From the NCBI GenBank assembly GCA_000697475.1, contig JNEU01000826.1, positions 62,001-126,000 of the forward strand: DNA of 64,000 nt, written 5' to 3'. The DNA is from Lichtheimia corymbifera B2541. Lineage: Eukaryota > Mucoromycota > Mucoromycetes > Mucorales > Lichtheimiaceae. This document shows positions 10,025 to 22,536 of the stretch, in pieces. Each line of letters starts with the position of its first letter. Positions within the stretch are counted from its first letter, which is position 1. Under the pieces are notes generated by a model. That model was not told the DNA's origin and ran no database searches. It saw only the letters and a list, made by a program, of their open reading frames with translations. A program made the translations under genes and the position numbers.

Positions 10025-13000
10025 TTATGATGAATTGAGTTGTACAATGCCGTTTTGGGGATCAAAGGTAGCCAAAGGTCGACTATGGAGTTGTAAGGGG
10101 TTCCCAGACCAAATGACAAAATCGGAAACTTGTTGTTGTTGTTGTTCACCGAAAAAGATGTCTTGAATATTGGTGGTGACAAAACGCATCGCATCCGCAT
10201 CCGAAATACGTTGTTTATCATTGTTGCCTGTTGCTGTAGCCGAAAGCCATCCTGCATCCCATGCCAAATTACGAGCCCATCCATCATAGAGCACACCTAC
10301 TGCCACCTTGACGTTATTGCGGAAGAGCACATGGGCTGCTGTACCCTCAGTCAATGGGGCACCTGTCAGGCAATGGAGCGAATCAAATTGTTTTGGTGTA
10401 CACAGGGCAGGTCGAAGAATCACTGCAATATCCGCCTTGGCAAGAGGATAAGCCAACAAATGTGCTTCAGCACCACCCATAATCGCAATGCGTGCATGCT
10501 TGAGATGCTGTTCTTTGAGTCGGATAATGGATGCAATCTCGTCCTTGTTGTCAACCGTAATAATCGTTGCAATTTCACCACGTGCAGCACGTCCATAGTC
10601 ATTGTCCGCATCCATATTTTCTGTCAGCAGACGACGTATAAAAGCAATCTGAGTCGAGATGGTCGGGAAACTAGCCGATTTGAATGCATGTCCAATTTGA
10701 AGGTGAAGTGCCACTGTAGGTGCGATCACTGCATGCTCATCCAAAGCTACACCATATCAATGACGTTAGGTGAACCGACTATTGTACCATAAAAAGAGGA
10801 ACTTACATGACTTTGCTCCGGTCTTGAAAGCTGTACTCAATCCAGCGACAATGTTATTTGACATGGGTGCTGTAATAGCTGTCAAAACACCTCCCTTGTG
10901 TGCTTCTTCAAGATGGCGTGTGCCAAGTTTCAATCCATCAATGGCTCGAATAATAGCATGTGGATCAGCGTTTGTGGAAGGTTGACCAATACCATCACCA
11001 GTGGATCGTTCAGATGGGATCTCAACCATGCCTAGCTTAGATCCAACGGCGATAAGACCCTGCATCATTGTTGTTTTTCGTCAGTCTAAATATAGTAAAA
11101 ATGGTGGTCTCAATGTATACGTACAGGGATCACATGGCCTCCTTTCAGGTCAATCGTGGGCATATTCGCATCCATGGTCATTGTACAATCTTGATCAGCG
11201 CATGCAATGGTTCCATTAATAACTGTAAGCTGAGCTGGTCCTTCAATGACGTCCTTGCCCAACATAATACGGCCAACATTTGATAGAACAAAAGATGATT
11301 CACCACCATGCATAGAGTTAAAGGCATCGTTAGCTATTCTGACATCTTTTGCTGCTGCGTCATTGTTGATACTGGGTTGCTGCTGGTATTCATTCTCAAT
11401 CACAGGATCATCAAACAATGAAACGCCATCAATGAACACTTGTAGTGGTGTAGCAGCAAGGGCGAGTGGTGATCGATCCCAAATAACAACATCAGCGTCA
11501 TATCCAGGCTTGAGAGATCCAACACGGTGATCCAGACCTAATGCTCTTGCAGGTATTGAAGTCACTGACTTGAAAGCTACTTGTTCAGGGACACCGTAGT
11601 GATGTGTTTTTGCAGCTTGGAACATCAAATGTTGAGCGTTGGTGACTGAGTGATCGGATTTGATGGCAACGGTGATATTGGCATCATACAGAATCTTGGG
11701 ACCATAGGGTGACCCATTGAATGCTTCCTTTTTGTATCCCCAATGATCGGCAAAGGTTGCTATGGTGATGGAATCCTTGTTACGTACTCGGCGTATAATG
11801 TCGGGAATAAGATAGGCATCCAAAGCATGGTGAAAAGCGCTGATATTAAAGTTGAATTCGAGAGAATGACGCACCATAGCTTCAATGTCGTGTGTCTCAT
11901 AGCAATGAATGTTTAAACGAACATCCCCACGTAAGAGTGCCACCAAGGTTTCCAATTCAAGCGTTTCTGGAAATCGAGATTCAAGTCGTTCGCCTTCACC
12001 CAGGTTCTCTGCTGCATTGCACCAATCGTCTTGTTCAATAAGAAGATCCCTTGCTAGTTCCAGCTCCTTTCGAAAGAGATAGGCCTCACCCATACCTGCA
12101 GAATGATTAACATTAAATTGAGAGGTCTTGGATATATGTATATATGTAGTAGAGAGTACTTGCGTGTCACTGGCATTTCTCCCAATAGCTTGCCATAGTC
12201 GTTTTTTATATTCTCTCCACATGCCCACTTCATCCATCGTTGCTCTGCATCGGTCTCTGGGTCGATTCCTGCTTGCACCAGCATATCTTCATTGCTACGT
12301 GTGGGCACTGCTCGTAGTTTGAAAGCATAGGCTTCACCACCCATAAGATTAGCTGATCCTGGCAACACCAAGGATGTAGTAACACCACCCGAAGCGACAA
12401 TACGAATGCCCTTATCATCAGGATAAAATGCGTCAAGAGCACGAACAAAGGGTGTCAATGGATTGGATTGCTCATTCCCGTCACGTAATGCGTCAAGACC
12501 GGGCCATGCAAAAACACCTAAATGGCTGACATGATGATATATAAGATATCCACTCCTCCCTTATGTATCCCCCATATCATATATACCTGTGCATATCAAC
12601 AAGACCAGGGGTAACAATGCGTCCCTTGACATCAATCACCTTTGTGTTGTTGCTGTCTTCGATATGAATGTCTTTTTCCACCCGACGAATGACGCCATCC
12701 TGCATCAAGACATCGACATCGTTTAAAACGTTGCCCTGACCATCCCACACGATAGCATTCTTCAACAAGGTTGTTTGGACATTGCTTGGAGCACGAGGAT
12801 TTGTTGTACGTGAAGGATTGTATTGGTTGATAGGTTTTTGACGTTGAATGCTTTGACATTTTGCGAGTCCATCTTCCATAGCACGTGTCGAGATACCAGG
12901 CTTGATAGGGGAATGGACATGTTGATAATCATGATCCTCAAGAGGGCTTGTTTCCGGAAGCAGCAATACGAGTGCAATACCCGTTATCAAGGACGCGAAT

Positions 13001-13134
13001 ATCAAAAGGCACAGAATCGCACCCATACGACGCCGAGTCAATGAGTTCTTGACGCGTTGCCAACGACTCGGTAGTGGTGACGGTGAACCCACAAGAGGTT
13101 CATTACCAGGGATGGCATCATAGCTCGCCGGCAT
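10025..13134 (-). CDS. Membrane-anchored tandem amidohydrolase (COG1228/imidazolonepropionase-like)
   Basis: Large (about 950 residues) type II membrane protein with two amidohydrolase-like halves. Exon 1 (12587-13134) starts at MPASYDAIPG and has a cytosolic basic tail (LTRRRMG) and one transmembrane helix at about residues 45-65. Then come VIDVKGRIVTPGLVDMHSHL, with the HxH metal motif formed across an intron, GGVTTSLVLPGSANLMGG, LNIHCYETHD, SAFHHALDAYLI and IKSDHS. This is a full set of His/Asp ligands for the first half. The second half (from about 11250 downward) repeats the architecture, but at the place of the HxH it reads HVIPGLIAVGSKLG, so it lacks the metal-binding pair and is probably not catalytic. 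The reaction is unknown; the catalytic half probably faces the ER lumen/secretory side. Confidence 0.85.
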
Positions 13135-13352
13135 GGCAATGGGGTCAATGAAGCGTAGTGGAGCAAAAAGAGAAAAACAAGGTGGTGGCGGAATACAACA
13201 ACCAGATAACCTCCATGCAGTGTAACGACAACTAGAATGTATCACATCTTCCCAAAAGTCACGTGTATGTATTGTGTAGCTCAAACATTTGATTTATTAC
13301 ATTTTTGTACATTGACTGACAGCAGCAGTAATGATGATGATGATGATGTTCT

Positions 13353-14427
13353 TTAGACGGAGTCCAAGACAGGGGGCTCAACAAAGTCCTTGGAGACCTT
13401 GGTACCGACATCACCAGCAGCAGCAGCACCACCGTGAAGGGCAAGCAAAGCAGAGACATCGAACTTGGGTGCCTTGAGAATCTTGACCTTGCGGATGTAG
13501 GTGTTTTGCAAGGGGTAGATACCTTGGCAAGCCTTCTCAATGCGAACAGCCATAGCATCTTGAGCAGAGTTGGAAGCAGAGGCAGTGAGCTTGGCAACAA
13601 GTTCCTTCAAATCGCAACCGACAGTTTCCTCAGTCATGATGTCAAACATCTTTTTGCGGATTTGACGGATTTGGGAGCTTTGAGCATAGGTGGTCTTCTT
13701 AAGCTGGTTGCGACGACGAGCAGTGAAGGAAATGCAGAAAAGACGAACAAGGTAGCCATCGGTGGTCTTGACATCAACGAAAGCTTCAATCAAAGTCTAA
13801 TCATCCCAATCTGTCAATAAAACCTATCTATTTTCTCCCTCATTGTATATATATATTACCTGCCACTTCTTGACCATGGAACGAAGCTTATCCGAAGTCA
13901 TATCCATACCATAAAAGTTGGTAAGGCAGCTCTTGCCCTGGATTTCATCAACCTTAAGTTGGATCTTGCGGAAAGCACGAGCCTCATCCTTGTTCAAGTC
14001 ACCAAGGGAAACTTCAACGACACGGCCGTTAAGAGAATCATTGGCGTTACGAAGACCTTGGGTACGGTTGACCAAAGTCTTGCCGACTTGGCGCACCTCA
14101 AACATGGAGGGAGCCTTGATGTCGTACCAGTCCTTACGGGTGAAGGGGTCGACGCTATATAATATATAAATGATCCTATTCAATGATATCGTATATGGAT
14201 TTTATCACTTACACCTTCTTCTTAAGACCCTTCTTTCCTTTGCTAAGGCGCCTATGAAAAATTAATGTGCGTGTGAGTGATGCAATGACGACGTTGATGA
14301 TGATGATGATGAAATCGATGGATATCGTACTTGTTTTTGCCAACAGCTATAAAACGACATTGGATGGAGGGATTAGTATGATGGATAAGGATGGATGGAT
14401 GATTGATGTATGTTAATCCTTACCCAT
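13353..14427 (-). CDS. RPS1: 40S ribosomal protein eS1 (S3a)
   Basis: Small-subunit ribosomal protein. Exons: 14424-14427 (ATGG), 14331-14346, about 14215-14250, about 13860-14155 and 13353-13797. The protein reads [77 protein letters not shown], then [18 protein letters not shown] and ends VEPPVLDSV, all diagnostic of eS1/S3a. The four-base first exon and the 16-base second exon are inferred from reading frame and splice borders. It is divergent from eS6, with 180 bp between the two start codons. Confidence 0.93.
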
Positions 14428-14607
14428 ATTGGACGAATAAGAGGGGGATCCAAGGATTGCAGGTGGCCACCAGCACCTTGGCACCCTCGGGGAACAATTG
14501 GAAACTCAGATTTGCCCAACTTGAATGGTGGGTGTTAGAGCTGAGCAGCTGCCTGAAGGAAATGCACCAAGCCCGCACAATCACGCTCCTTCTCTTTTCA
14601 GCTCACT
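14428..14607. promoter_or_regulatory. Bidirectional promoter between eS1 and eS6
   Basis: The two start codons are only 180 bp apart and point away from each other, so both ribosomal protein genes must be driven from this segment. A pyrimidine tract (CTCCTTCTCTTTTCAG) lies directly before the eS6 ATG, as often seen at fungal ribosomal protein starts. No TATA box is obvious. This is inference from layout; no factor site was assigned. Confidence 0.6.
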
Positions 14608-15651
14608 ATGAAGGTACACCATCATATCATCAACGACACCCACCCACACACACACATACACAAAAGAGAGAGAGCAAACCAAACAACAATATCACATTTG
14701 AAATGAATGGATGAATCAACTAGATCGATGGATGGATGGATGGATGAATTGATATCAAAAAGATCACCCTATCAATTTCCCACTTTCACCACCCCAATGC
14801 TCTCTCTTTCTCTCTTTATATGCCATTGACTCGATTGAAGCATTTTGTACTAAACTCCTTTATTCTAGCTTAACATTGCGAACCCAGCCACTGGCTGCCA
14901 GAAGCTCTTTGAAATCGATGACGAGCGCCGTGTGTAAGCATCACTTTATTCTACCTTGGTTTCCATAGCAACTCACTTTTCTATATATTATCTCAGCCGT
15001 GTCTTTTATGACAAGCGCATGTCCCAAGAAGTTCCCGGTGACTCCATTGGTGATGAATTCAAGGGCTATGTGTTCCGCATTACCGGTGGTAACGATAAGC
15101 AAGGTTTCCCCATGAAGCAAGGTGTCCTTTTGCCCCATCGTGTTCGTTTGTTGTTGAGCAAGGGCCACTCGTGCTACCGTCCTCGCCGTACTGGTGAGCG
15201 CAAGAGAAAGTCTGTTCGTGGCTGTATCGTTTCCAGCGACTTGTCTGTTCTTTCTCTCGTTGTTGTCAAGCAAGGTGAGCAAGACATTCCCGGCCTTACT
15301 GACAAGACCGTTCCCAAGCGTCTTGGTCCCAAGCGTGCTTCCAAGATCCGCAAGTTCTTCAACTTGAGCAAGGAAGATGATGTTCGCAAGTATGTCATTC
15401 GTCGTGAAGTTCAACCCAAGAACCCTGAAAAGAAGCCCTACACCAAGGCTCCCAAGATCCAACGTCTTGTCACTCCCGTCACCCTTCAACGTGAACGCCG
15501 CAGAAAGGCTCTCAAGCGTAGACGCAATGTTGCCGCCAAGGAAGCCGCTGCCGAGTACAAGCAACTTCTTGCCAAGCGTACCAAGCAAGCCAAGGAAGCC
15601 AAGCTTGAGCGTCGTCGCACCTCTTCCATGCAAAAGTCGGCCTCTGCATAA
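14608..15651 (+). CDS. RPS6: 40S ribosomal protein eS6
   Basis: Small-subunit ribosomal protein and classical target of S6 kinase. Exon 1 is just ATGAAG (14608-14613), followed by an intron of about 255 bp. Exon 2 encodes [20 protein letters not shown], and the main exon from about 14997 runs to the stop at 15649-15651. Marks: [55 protein letters not shown] and SVRGCIV. The C-terminal basic helix ends [13 protein letters not shown], keeping the RRxSS-type phosphorylation region. Length (about 235-240 residues) fits fungal eS6. Codon choice is highly biased (AAG, CGT, GTT/GTC), which produces long antisense frames that are not genes. Confidence 0.95.
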
Positions 15652-15850
15652 ATATAATCATCCATCATCTCCGTATGTATTTTTTGTGCCTGTACATCCA
15701 CCTCTTTGTGTGCGTGTGCATAAACGTGTCGTGTTTGTGTCAATACAACAACATCAATCAAATTACTTTTTTTATCCAATGTGTGTGTGTGCAAGGTGGA
15801 TGGGAATCAATAGGAGGAGGGTAAAAGTAAACTATGGAGGGGCGGGTTTC

Positions 15851-17587
15851 TTAAAGGTTGGTATAGACAATGATATTCTTGTGATGGGTAGAAGGAGATG
15901 GTGGTGGGATACCAGGTTGAAAGCCAATATCGTTACCATCAACAGGAGGTTCACGTGGCGTGCGAGAGACTTGGACTTCGATATTTTTACGAGTGGCCCT
16001 AGAAAAAGAAATGCTATTGTCAAAAAAAAAAAGTTCTCATCATCCATTTATGTATTATCCTTACGCTTGACGAATACTGATAAAGTTGTCAATACGTTCC
16101 TTAGCGCCTTGTCCAAGGACACTCTCTTCTTTGAGTTGGGGTTGCATATCGATAAGCTCATCTCGAGAATATCTTCTGACATGGTGCGTATCCATAGTAG
16201 TAGCTTGCTCTCGTGAATACACCCAATCATCATCATCATCATCGTCATCGTCAACATGATCTGCCTTGTTCTTGTCCCATGTTGGTTCATGCACTTCCAC
16301 ATCATCAAATGTCATTTTGATACTGTCTTGCTGGTCGACTGCCTCATGCTCACTCTTGATAGGGGATGACAAGGCATCCTCGTATTGATCACTCGATCCA
16401 GATGACATTGGTTGTTGCTGTTGTGTATCATTCTCTTGCTCCTGCTGCTGTTGAGGGTCGTTGTTGTTGTCAATTCCTTCTTCTTTTTGTGGTTCTTCAT
16501 TGAGCGGTTGCAGTATATCATCAGGTTGACGATACTTTTTTGGATGCTTCATGACTGGTGTTGGCTTGACGGTTTGTACAAATGGCTGGAAACCTTCCCA
16601 ACTATCAACCAATGTAGCTGAGTTCCATGGGTTATTGGTGTTTTTTTGCTGCCAACGTGTCGTAGGGGAAATGGGAGAAGTAGGTGGGCGAATTTCATCA
16701 TCCATGTGGTCACTGTACATCTTGCTTGAAGCTTTCTGGCTGCTGCTATAATCATCATCATCATCATCATCAGGTGTGAAGGAGGTAGTAGATGTTGTAC
16801 TACGCGTTGCCAAACGATCCGTGCTATGTTGAGGTGAAGGGATCGCTGCTGGAGATACGTTGAAAGATGATGTCTTGTTGTTGTTGTTGTTGTTGTTGTA
16901 AAACCAAGAATCATATCCTTGAGCTGCAAAGTGAATATCATCATTGTTGTCTGGGGTATTATTAAATGATGATGACCATGTTGTCACTTCTGTCGTTGTA
17001 GTAACAGCAGCAGCAGCAGGCCATGTTGATGATGATGAAGGAGGAGGAGATAGATTGTCTGAGGGAGCACGCGACATAGCCATCGGTGAGCCGCTGTTGT
17101 CATATGCAACAATGGGTGATATGTCAACTGCCTTGGATGCTTCTGAAGTTGGAGTAGGTGGTAGACGTGTCGGTGACATGCTTTGGACAGAGCCTGGGAT
17201 CTTGATGATAAGTTCATCTTTGGTGTAGAGTTGTGGAGATACATTGCTATAGTCGCCATACTGCTGCTGCTGTTGCTGCGTAAACGAAAAGCTAGCTTGT
17301 GGTGAAGAAGAGTTGCTCATTGAAGGTCGTAATTCACTCGCTTGATCAGAGGCAAAGTGTTGCGCGTTGTCATTCTTTTGTTGTTGCTCATTGTGGGTTG
17401 CTGGAGAGAGTGGTTGTCAAAATAGATTGGTCGTGTCAAAAATCATCATCACATTGGCATACACGCGCGCACACACACACACTGACATACCCTGATTCAA
17501 TCGTTGCAAGTTCCATGGTCTGAAAGTAGAATAAGGCTGACGATAGGTGTTCCATGAAGGCGATTTGGTTGGGTTCTTAGGTTCCAT
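15851..17587 (-). CDS. Low-complexity protein with two eIF4E-binding-type motifs (4E-T/Eap1-like)
   Basis: Three exons, about 524 residues. Start at 17587 (MEPKNPTKSPSWNTYRQPY), a long middle exon starting near 17400, and a last exon ending IIVYTNL-stop at 15851. The protein is Ser/Gln/Asn/Asp-rich and predicted disordered, with poly-Asn, poly-Asp and poly-Gln runs. Two short motifs fit the canonical eIF4E-binding consensus YxxxxL-hydrophobic: YTKDELI near residue 91 and YSRDELI near residue 443. They resemble the motif of animal 4E-T and of yeast Eap1/Caf20. By inference it is a translational repressor or mRNP adaptor acting through eIF4E. No folded domain is visible. It lies tail to tail with eS6 (200 bp). 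Confidence 0.6.
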
Positions 17588-17599
17588 CAGATGTTGCAA

Positions 17600-18106
17600 A
17601 GTGAAGGAAGGGGGGAATTCTTCTCATCACCCACACTCATTTCTCTTTTTAAATCAGCCATCACGTCCAAACTATGTCATCCACATGACCCAATAGCACG
17701 CTTTCTTCCTCTCATGCAAGTAATTGAGCCTCTTACTTTTCCATGCTCGATCATGCAAATACCACATACATAGATGATGCATGAATCAGCAATGCAAATA
17801 ATGTTATTGTGATCTCTCAACAGATAAATATCCACGTACTAGTTTCCTTGATATGCGATGCATACGCCTTTTTGTTTACATGTTTACGTGCCAGTAACAA
17901 TAGCCCGTTTCAAACAAGCGTAACACACACAACTTGTTTGATCCAATAAATCACCACATCACTCGCATATGAGATGATGAATGCTAATATATCACAATCA
18001 CTTGGAGTAGATGGTAGCTATCCTTTGTAATGACAACATGTGAAGAAAACACTTGTATTGATTATACACTATACACTATACTACAATATACACAGATCAA
18101 CTAGTA
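17600..18106. other. Intergenic: promoter of the eIF4E-binding-like gene
   Basis: About 0.5 kb between the 5' end of the 4E-binding-like gene and the 3' end of the next minus-strand gene. The sequence is plain AT-rich DNA. No gene, repeat or RNA was recognised. Confidence 0.6.
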
Positions 18107-19350
18107 CTATCCAATGACTTGACCGAAAGCATTGCCCATCGTTTGCATGCCCCAATTTGCATTTTGAAGAGCTTCACTACGGCCATCCAAAGGTCTGGGT
18201 TCGTTTTGTTCTTTCCAAAAGGCCAAATCGCTTGCGATGTGTCCACGGACAACCTTGGTATAAAACCAGGTGAAGCACAGCATGAAAAACGACCCAAGAC
18301 CGAAAATCAGGAATCCAGCCAACTCAGCACTGCCAGTGTCAATGCCTGTCAGGACAATGATAAGCTTGATAAAGAAGCCCACAATCAGCATGAGACCCCA
18401 GGAGAATGTCATGACACGCATATCACGACGAAATCGCGCCAAATGTCGATAGGCCCAGTCAAGCTTTTGCTTCTTGGCCATATGGGGATGATGTTGTTTC
18501 TTGTGTAATCGTGCATCGTCGTTCGCAGCAAGCTCTTCATCCGAATCCGTTCGTGGCATAATCTGGTTCGTTACTTGGAATACAAGAGGACGCATTTCCC
18601 AGGATCCAATCTTGATAGGTATAATCGATAAAACACAAATCACTCCCACTAAAAGGGGTACAATGCTTTCACAAATGGCTTCCGTCTTTTCATCAGGCTC
18701 AGCAATGGACTGATATATCACACACAATCAGTATCCATGTAGAATACAACTGCTGATCATACATACCACAATGCCCGAGATAAGAAAACTGATACCCGCT
18801 ACCAAACCCAGTGGATCGAATCGTTTCTCCCGCAGCATGCGTCTGATAAGTATTCGGTAAGTAAAAATTCCATCACATATACCACTGCTACTCACAGGAC
18901 AACAATCAATAAAGGCGGAGCCGATGCGACGACCATGGCAAGCACCTGACCAAGGTGGGGTCGAAGGATATGATATAGCAAGATGGGTAATCCAATACAC
19001 CAAAGAATAGCAAGGATAAAGTTCCATATGGGTCTTCCTCGCATGAATTCAAAGCTAAAGATATCCTGCAAGTCGCCTAGATCCGTTGGTAAATCCTCGT
19101 CTTGCTCGTGTGGTGTATACGCGTTGTTGTTGTTATGGTTGCTATCACTCAATAATTGACGTTCATCCTCTGTCGTTCCTGGTGGACCCTGGTAACCCTG
19201 GGTATACGCATTGTCATTTGGGTGTGGGTAATTGCCGGCATACTCATGACCGTCAGCATAACAGTTTTGACCATAAGCCGGTGGAGGTTGTGTTGGCATA
19301 GCTGCCTCTTGGGTGGCGTCGGGCTGATTTCGCGATCGAAAGAAAGGCAT
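18107..19350 (-). CDS. Polytopic membrane protein, uncharacterised
   Basis: Four exons, about 375 residues. I start at the ATG at 19350 (MPFFRSRNQPD); the frame is open a little further upstream but without an ATG. Residues 1-110 are Pro/Tyr/Gln/Asn-rich and hydrophilic, then FEFMRGRPIWNFILAILWCI begins a series of about six transmembrane helices with short loops (MLREKRFDPLG between helices 2 and 3). A cytosolic basic loop (HKKQHHPHMAKKQKLDWAYR) follows, then two more helices and the conserved-looking tail WFYTKVVRGHIASDLAFW. The MLREKRFDPLGLVAG loop is reminiscent of VC0807-type fungal/bacterial membrane proteins; this is only a resemblance. No transport motif was found. Confidence 0.75.
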
Positions 19351-20523
19351 GGCGGTTGTCACATGAGAATGCCAATGGTGTTAACAAAAAAAGTTGGGAA
19401 GGGAAGCAAGTGTTTTTTAACGGTCTCGGACAAGGGAGGGTGGTGTCTTGGCAGAAACGGCACAAGTCTTTAGCCGATGATGAAGAAAGAAATGCAAACA
19501 ATGACCGATATTAAACTTTATATTTCACAAGAAGCATCTTCTCGAATAAAATCACTTGATAATGCCCATCTTGTCATTTATGCATTACTATTATTACGAT
19601 TGGGATATAGGAACATCATTCTACATCAACATCATGCAGTATCCGCAAAGGTGTCTGTCTCCCTGTTTAAAACAAATGAAATGTCGTCGAGTCGGATTGT
19701 ACAAATATGGATATTACACAAGGAATCTTCGATGGTTGCTGTCATTCCCTAGCCACATACATATCCGCCCCTTGTGGCACCATAGGTTTGTTTCATAAGC
19801 ATTCGCTTGTTGTCACTAGAGAACTCTGCATTCTGATGCAAAAAGAGGGTGCAACATTTGGAATGGGATGGTGTAGACGTCACCTTTAGAAAAGAAAAGC
19901 CGGTATTTTTTGATTATCGTTGGTTAGTCATATGACAAGAGGTCGACGATGCGTGCCTTGGTAACCAAGAAGACTCTTTACGACCAGTTACAAGAAGCAA
20001 GCTTTCATTGACAAAGAGAACCATAGAATCTTCATTGTTCTTAAGATATGCCTGCCTGTAGTATGTATCATAGCAGCATGTAGATCTTCATAGGCAGTAG
20101 CGCATTGCTTATACGTTTGTATCGTTACACAAATCCCATGCCAATCGGGCTCATTAAAGTAATGCTTCAAGACGATATATAAATGCTGTCATTTGTTTAT
20201 TATGGTGATGATATGGTGATAATACAGAGGAGGCGATGACTTTTATGCATGTGTATACCCATCTCAACCAATCAAGATCAAGCTATATATTCATTATAGA
20301 TAGATCACGAGGGCATTCATATATATATTACAAAGAATACGTTGGGAGGAAGGGGGAGGTGTACAATGATTCGTATCGTGTTAAAATGTGACGCTGCTGG
20401 ATGGAGGAGGAGGAAGGGGACGATGTTGCATTTTCAATGAAATCTGACTTTGTTCTTTTCTTTTGACAAAGCATTATACCACCACCACCACCTACGAGCG
20501 TTTCTTTATATATCCACCACGCT
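19351..20523. other. Intergenic, 1.2 kb, two promoters back to back
   Basis: The flanking genes diverge, so both promoters lie here. There are AT-rich tracts around 20280-20330 and purine-rich runs around 20340-20420. Short open frames exist but lack codon bias or recognisable products. No RNA gene was seen. Confidence 0.55.
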
Positions 20524-22385
20524 ATGTCAGAAGATCAGTGCACCATTTGCTTTGAACGGCTAGGAAGCGACAAAATCGCAGCGTTACCTTGTCGACATGT
20601 ATACCACCATAGCTGGTATGGATCGATGCAACTGTTGGTTGACACACCTGTGTACTCATAAAAGGAAAACAGCATCTTGCATTGGATGAGAACGAGTCGC
20701 AATGGCATAATGCCCTGTCCCATTTGCAAGCATTCAACGAATCGCCATGGCATTGTGGGTCCTCTCTATATCGAGTGTATTCGAATCGAACGCAAAAAGA
20801 ACAATAGCCGCGATCAGCCTATAGTTATTGACGACAACGGCAACAGCAGAGATAATACTACGACCACCTCTTCTGACAGCGATAACACCACTGCTACATC
20901 GAATACCGAGTTGGAGAGTTTACGAGCGCGTCTACACCAAGCTGAGGAAAAAGCATCACAACTGGCGGCCAGAAACATGCAACTGGAGGATCGGAACAGG
21001 AACCTTTTACGCATTAAAAAGTAAGTGCTTCGTCGTCTATCCCCCAAATCATCAGATGGATAGATACCAATCTTTTTTAAACCATATAGAGTCGCTGATC
21101 TTGATGTCAATATGGGATGGAGTGGATCAAGCTCTCAAATGGATCAAATGCGTGGGTTACCGCACGATGAATTGATTGTCGCTTTTGAAGCTCTTCGGGC
21201 CCGTTGTTCAAAGACTGAAATGTAAATAGGACATGGAATAAGGGGATATCCAAAAATACTAAAACACACACACACATAGACATGCAAGGAATCTGGAAGA
21301 CATTGCCCGCTTAGCTCAACAAAGGTATCAAAACTTGGTGTCAGAAAAAGAGTTCTTTGAAAGGAAATTCAACGCCTTGACCAAAAAAGTGGTAAGTAAG
21401 CAATGAATACGGGCGGTGATTCCCTAGGTTACTCATGAGGGTGTATGTATCGAATAGGAACAAAGAATACGAAAGGAGAAAAGGCGGCAAGCTGAGAGCG
21501 CAAATCATGGAGATCGAAGTGACAGGTACGCGTAGGATTGACAAGGTGTATACTTTTAACTAACATGATACGTTCATGTAGTCATCATCCACGAGGGGGA
21601 CCCAATACACCTGTCATCTTATATCGTCATACCGAGATCACAGCATCGCCTTCTGGGAATTCAGGATTACCAATGGGTCAGGAGCAGGGTTCTTTGTCCG
21701 ATAATGATGATTCTTCAGAAACAAATGACGAGATGGATCAGGTGTCTTCAAAAAAGTATGGTTGGAGGGATCATCCTATTGCGCAAAGATCTAACAACAG
21801 CTATCTTAGGAGTGGAAAGCGCCCCATGGTCCCAAAGAAACGTCGTTTACAAGATTATCTACATCGGTCTCCATCATCAACGTAAGTTGCCCTTGGACAA
21901 ATGGGAATATTGCATACTTAAAATACATTTTCCCTACTAGTCACGACACCACATCCAAAGAGCCTGCTGAGTAAGTGATTCCCTGTTATGGTATCCACAG
22001 TTCAATTACTCACAGGGATATCTATGATAGCACTACGCCGCTTGTTTGGGATACTGGATCATCGGATGTCGAGGATTATGGTCTTACAGTGGTGGAACCA
22101 AGGAGATCAAGGTAAGGAATACCGCGTTTAGTACATGTGTACATGTATTTAACGTTTGCATAGTAGTAGCCGGTGTCGAGATACTCCAAGCAATATGCAT
22201 ATGTTTCCAAACACAAATTCGTAAGTGGGGGGGGATTATTGGTATATGAGGATGACGCTTAACATGGTACCCTTTTAGTGTTACGAATGGGCATCGTGGT
22301 CACGTGATAGGTAAGACTTTGAGTATGTTTTAGCCAACCCAATGACTGACAATTATTATCATTGATAGACCTTACGGATGATTAG
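20524..22385 (+). CDS. RING-H2 and coiled-coil protein, TRAIP-like E3 ligase candidate
   Basis: Starts MSEDQCTICFERLG. A RING-H2 domain (residues about 6-50) is formed across the first intron: CTIC, then PCRHVYHHSC, then PCPIC, giving C3H2C3 spacing. It is followed by a basic, Asp/Thr-rich linker and a coiled coil (LESLRARLHQAEEKASQLAA and later LPHDELIVAFEALRARC, NLVSEKEFFERKFNALTKK). The C-terminus is a low-complexity tail with GKRPMVPKKRRLQDYLHRS, a possible nuclear localisation signal. About ten short exons, ending VIDLTDD-stop at 22385. N-terminal RING plus long coiled coil resembles TRAIP/NOPO, but I see no C-terminal PIP-type motif, so that name is only a suggestion. It probably acts as a ubiquitin ligase. 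Confidence 0.75.
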
Positions 22386-22536
22386 AGGAATGGAGAAGAT
22401 GGGATCATTGTACAAATGTTTGTGTCAATTGTGTATAAAATTCATTATAATTCCACCACGTTTCAAAAGAAGAAAATGGAAAGCATGGTTGGTGGTCGTG
22501 GTGGTGGGGTGAAGCTAGTGACTCGCTTATCCAGAT

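Noticed and set aside
13801..14350. Possible C/D-box snoRNA in introns of ribosomal protein genes
   Set aside because: I looked for RTGATGA followed by CTGA in short introns of eL18, eS1, eL42 and eS6; ATGATG runs come from repeats and no proper box pair with terminal stem was found.
14941..15633. 230-codon open frame antisense to eS6
   Set aside because: It is a mirror of the highly biased eS6 codons; the eS6 reading is unambiguous and no independent signal supports the antisense frame.
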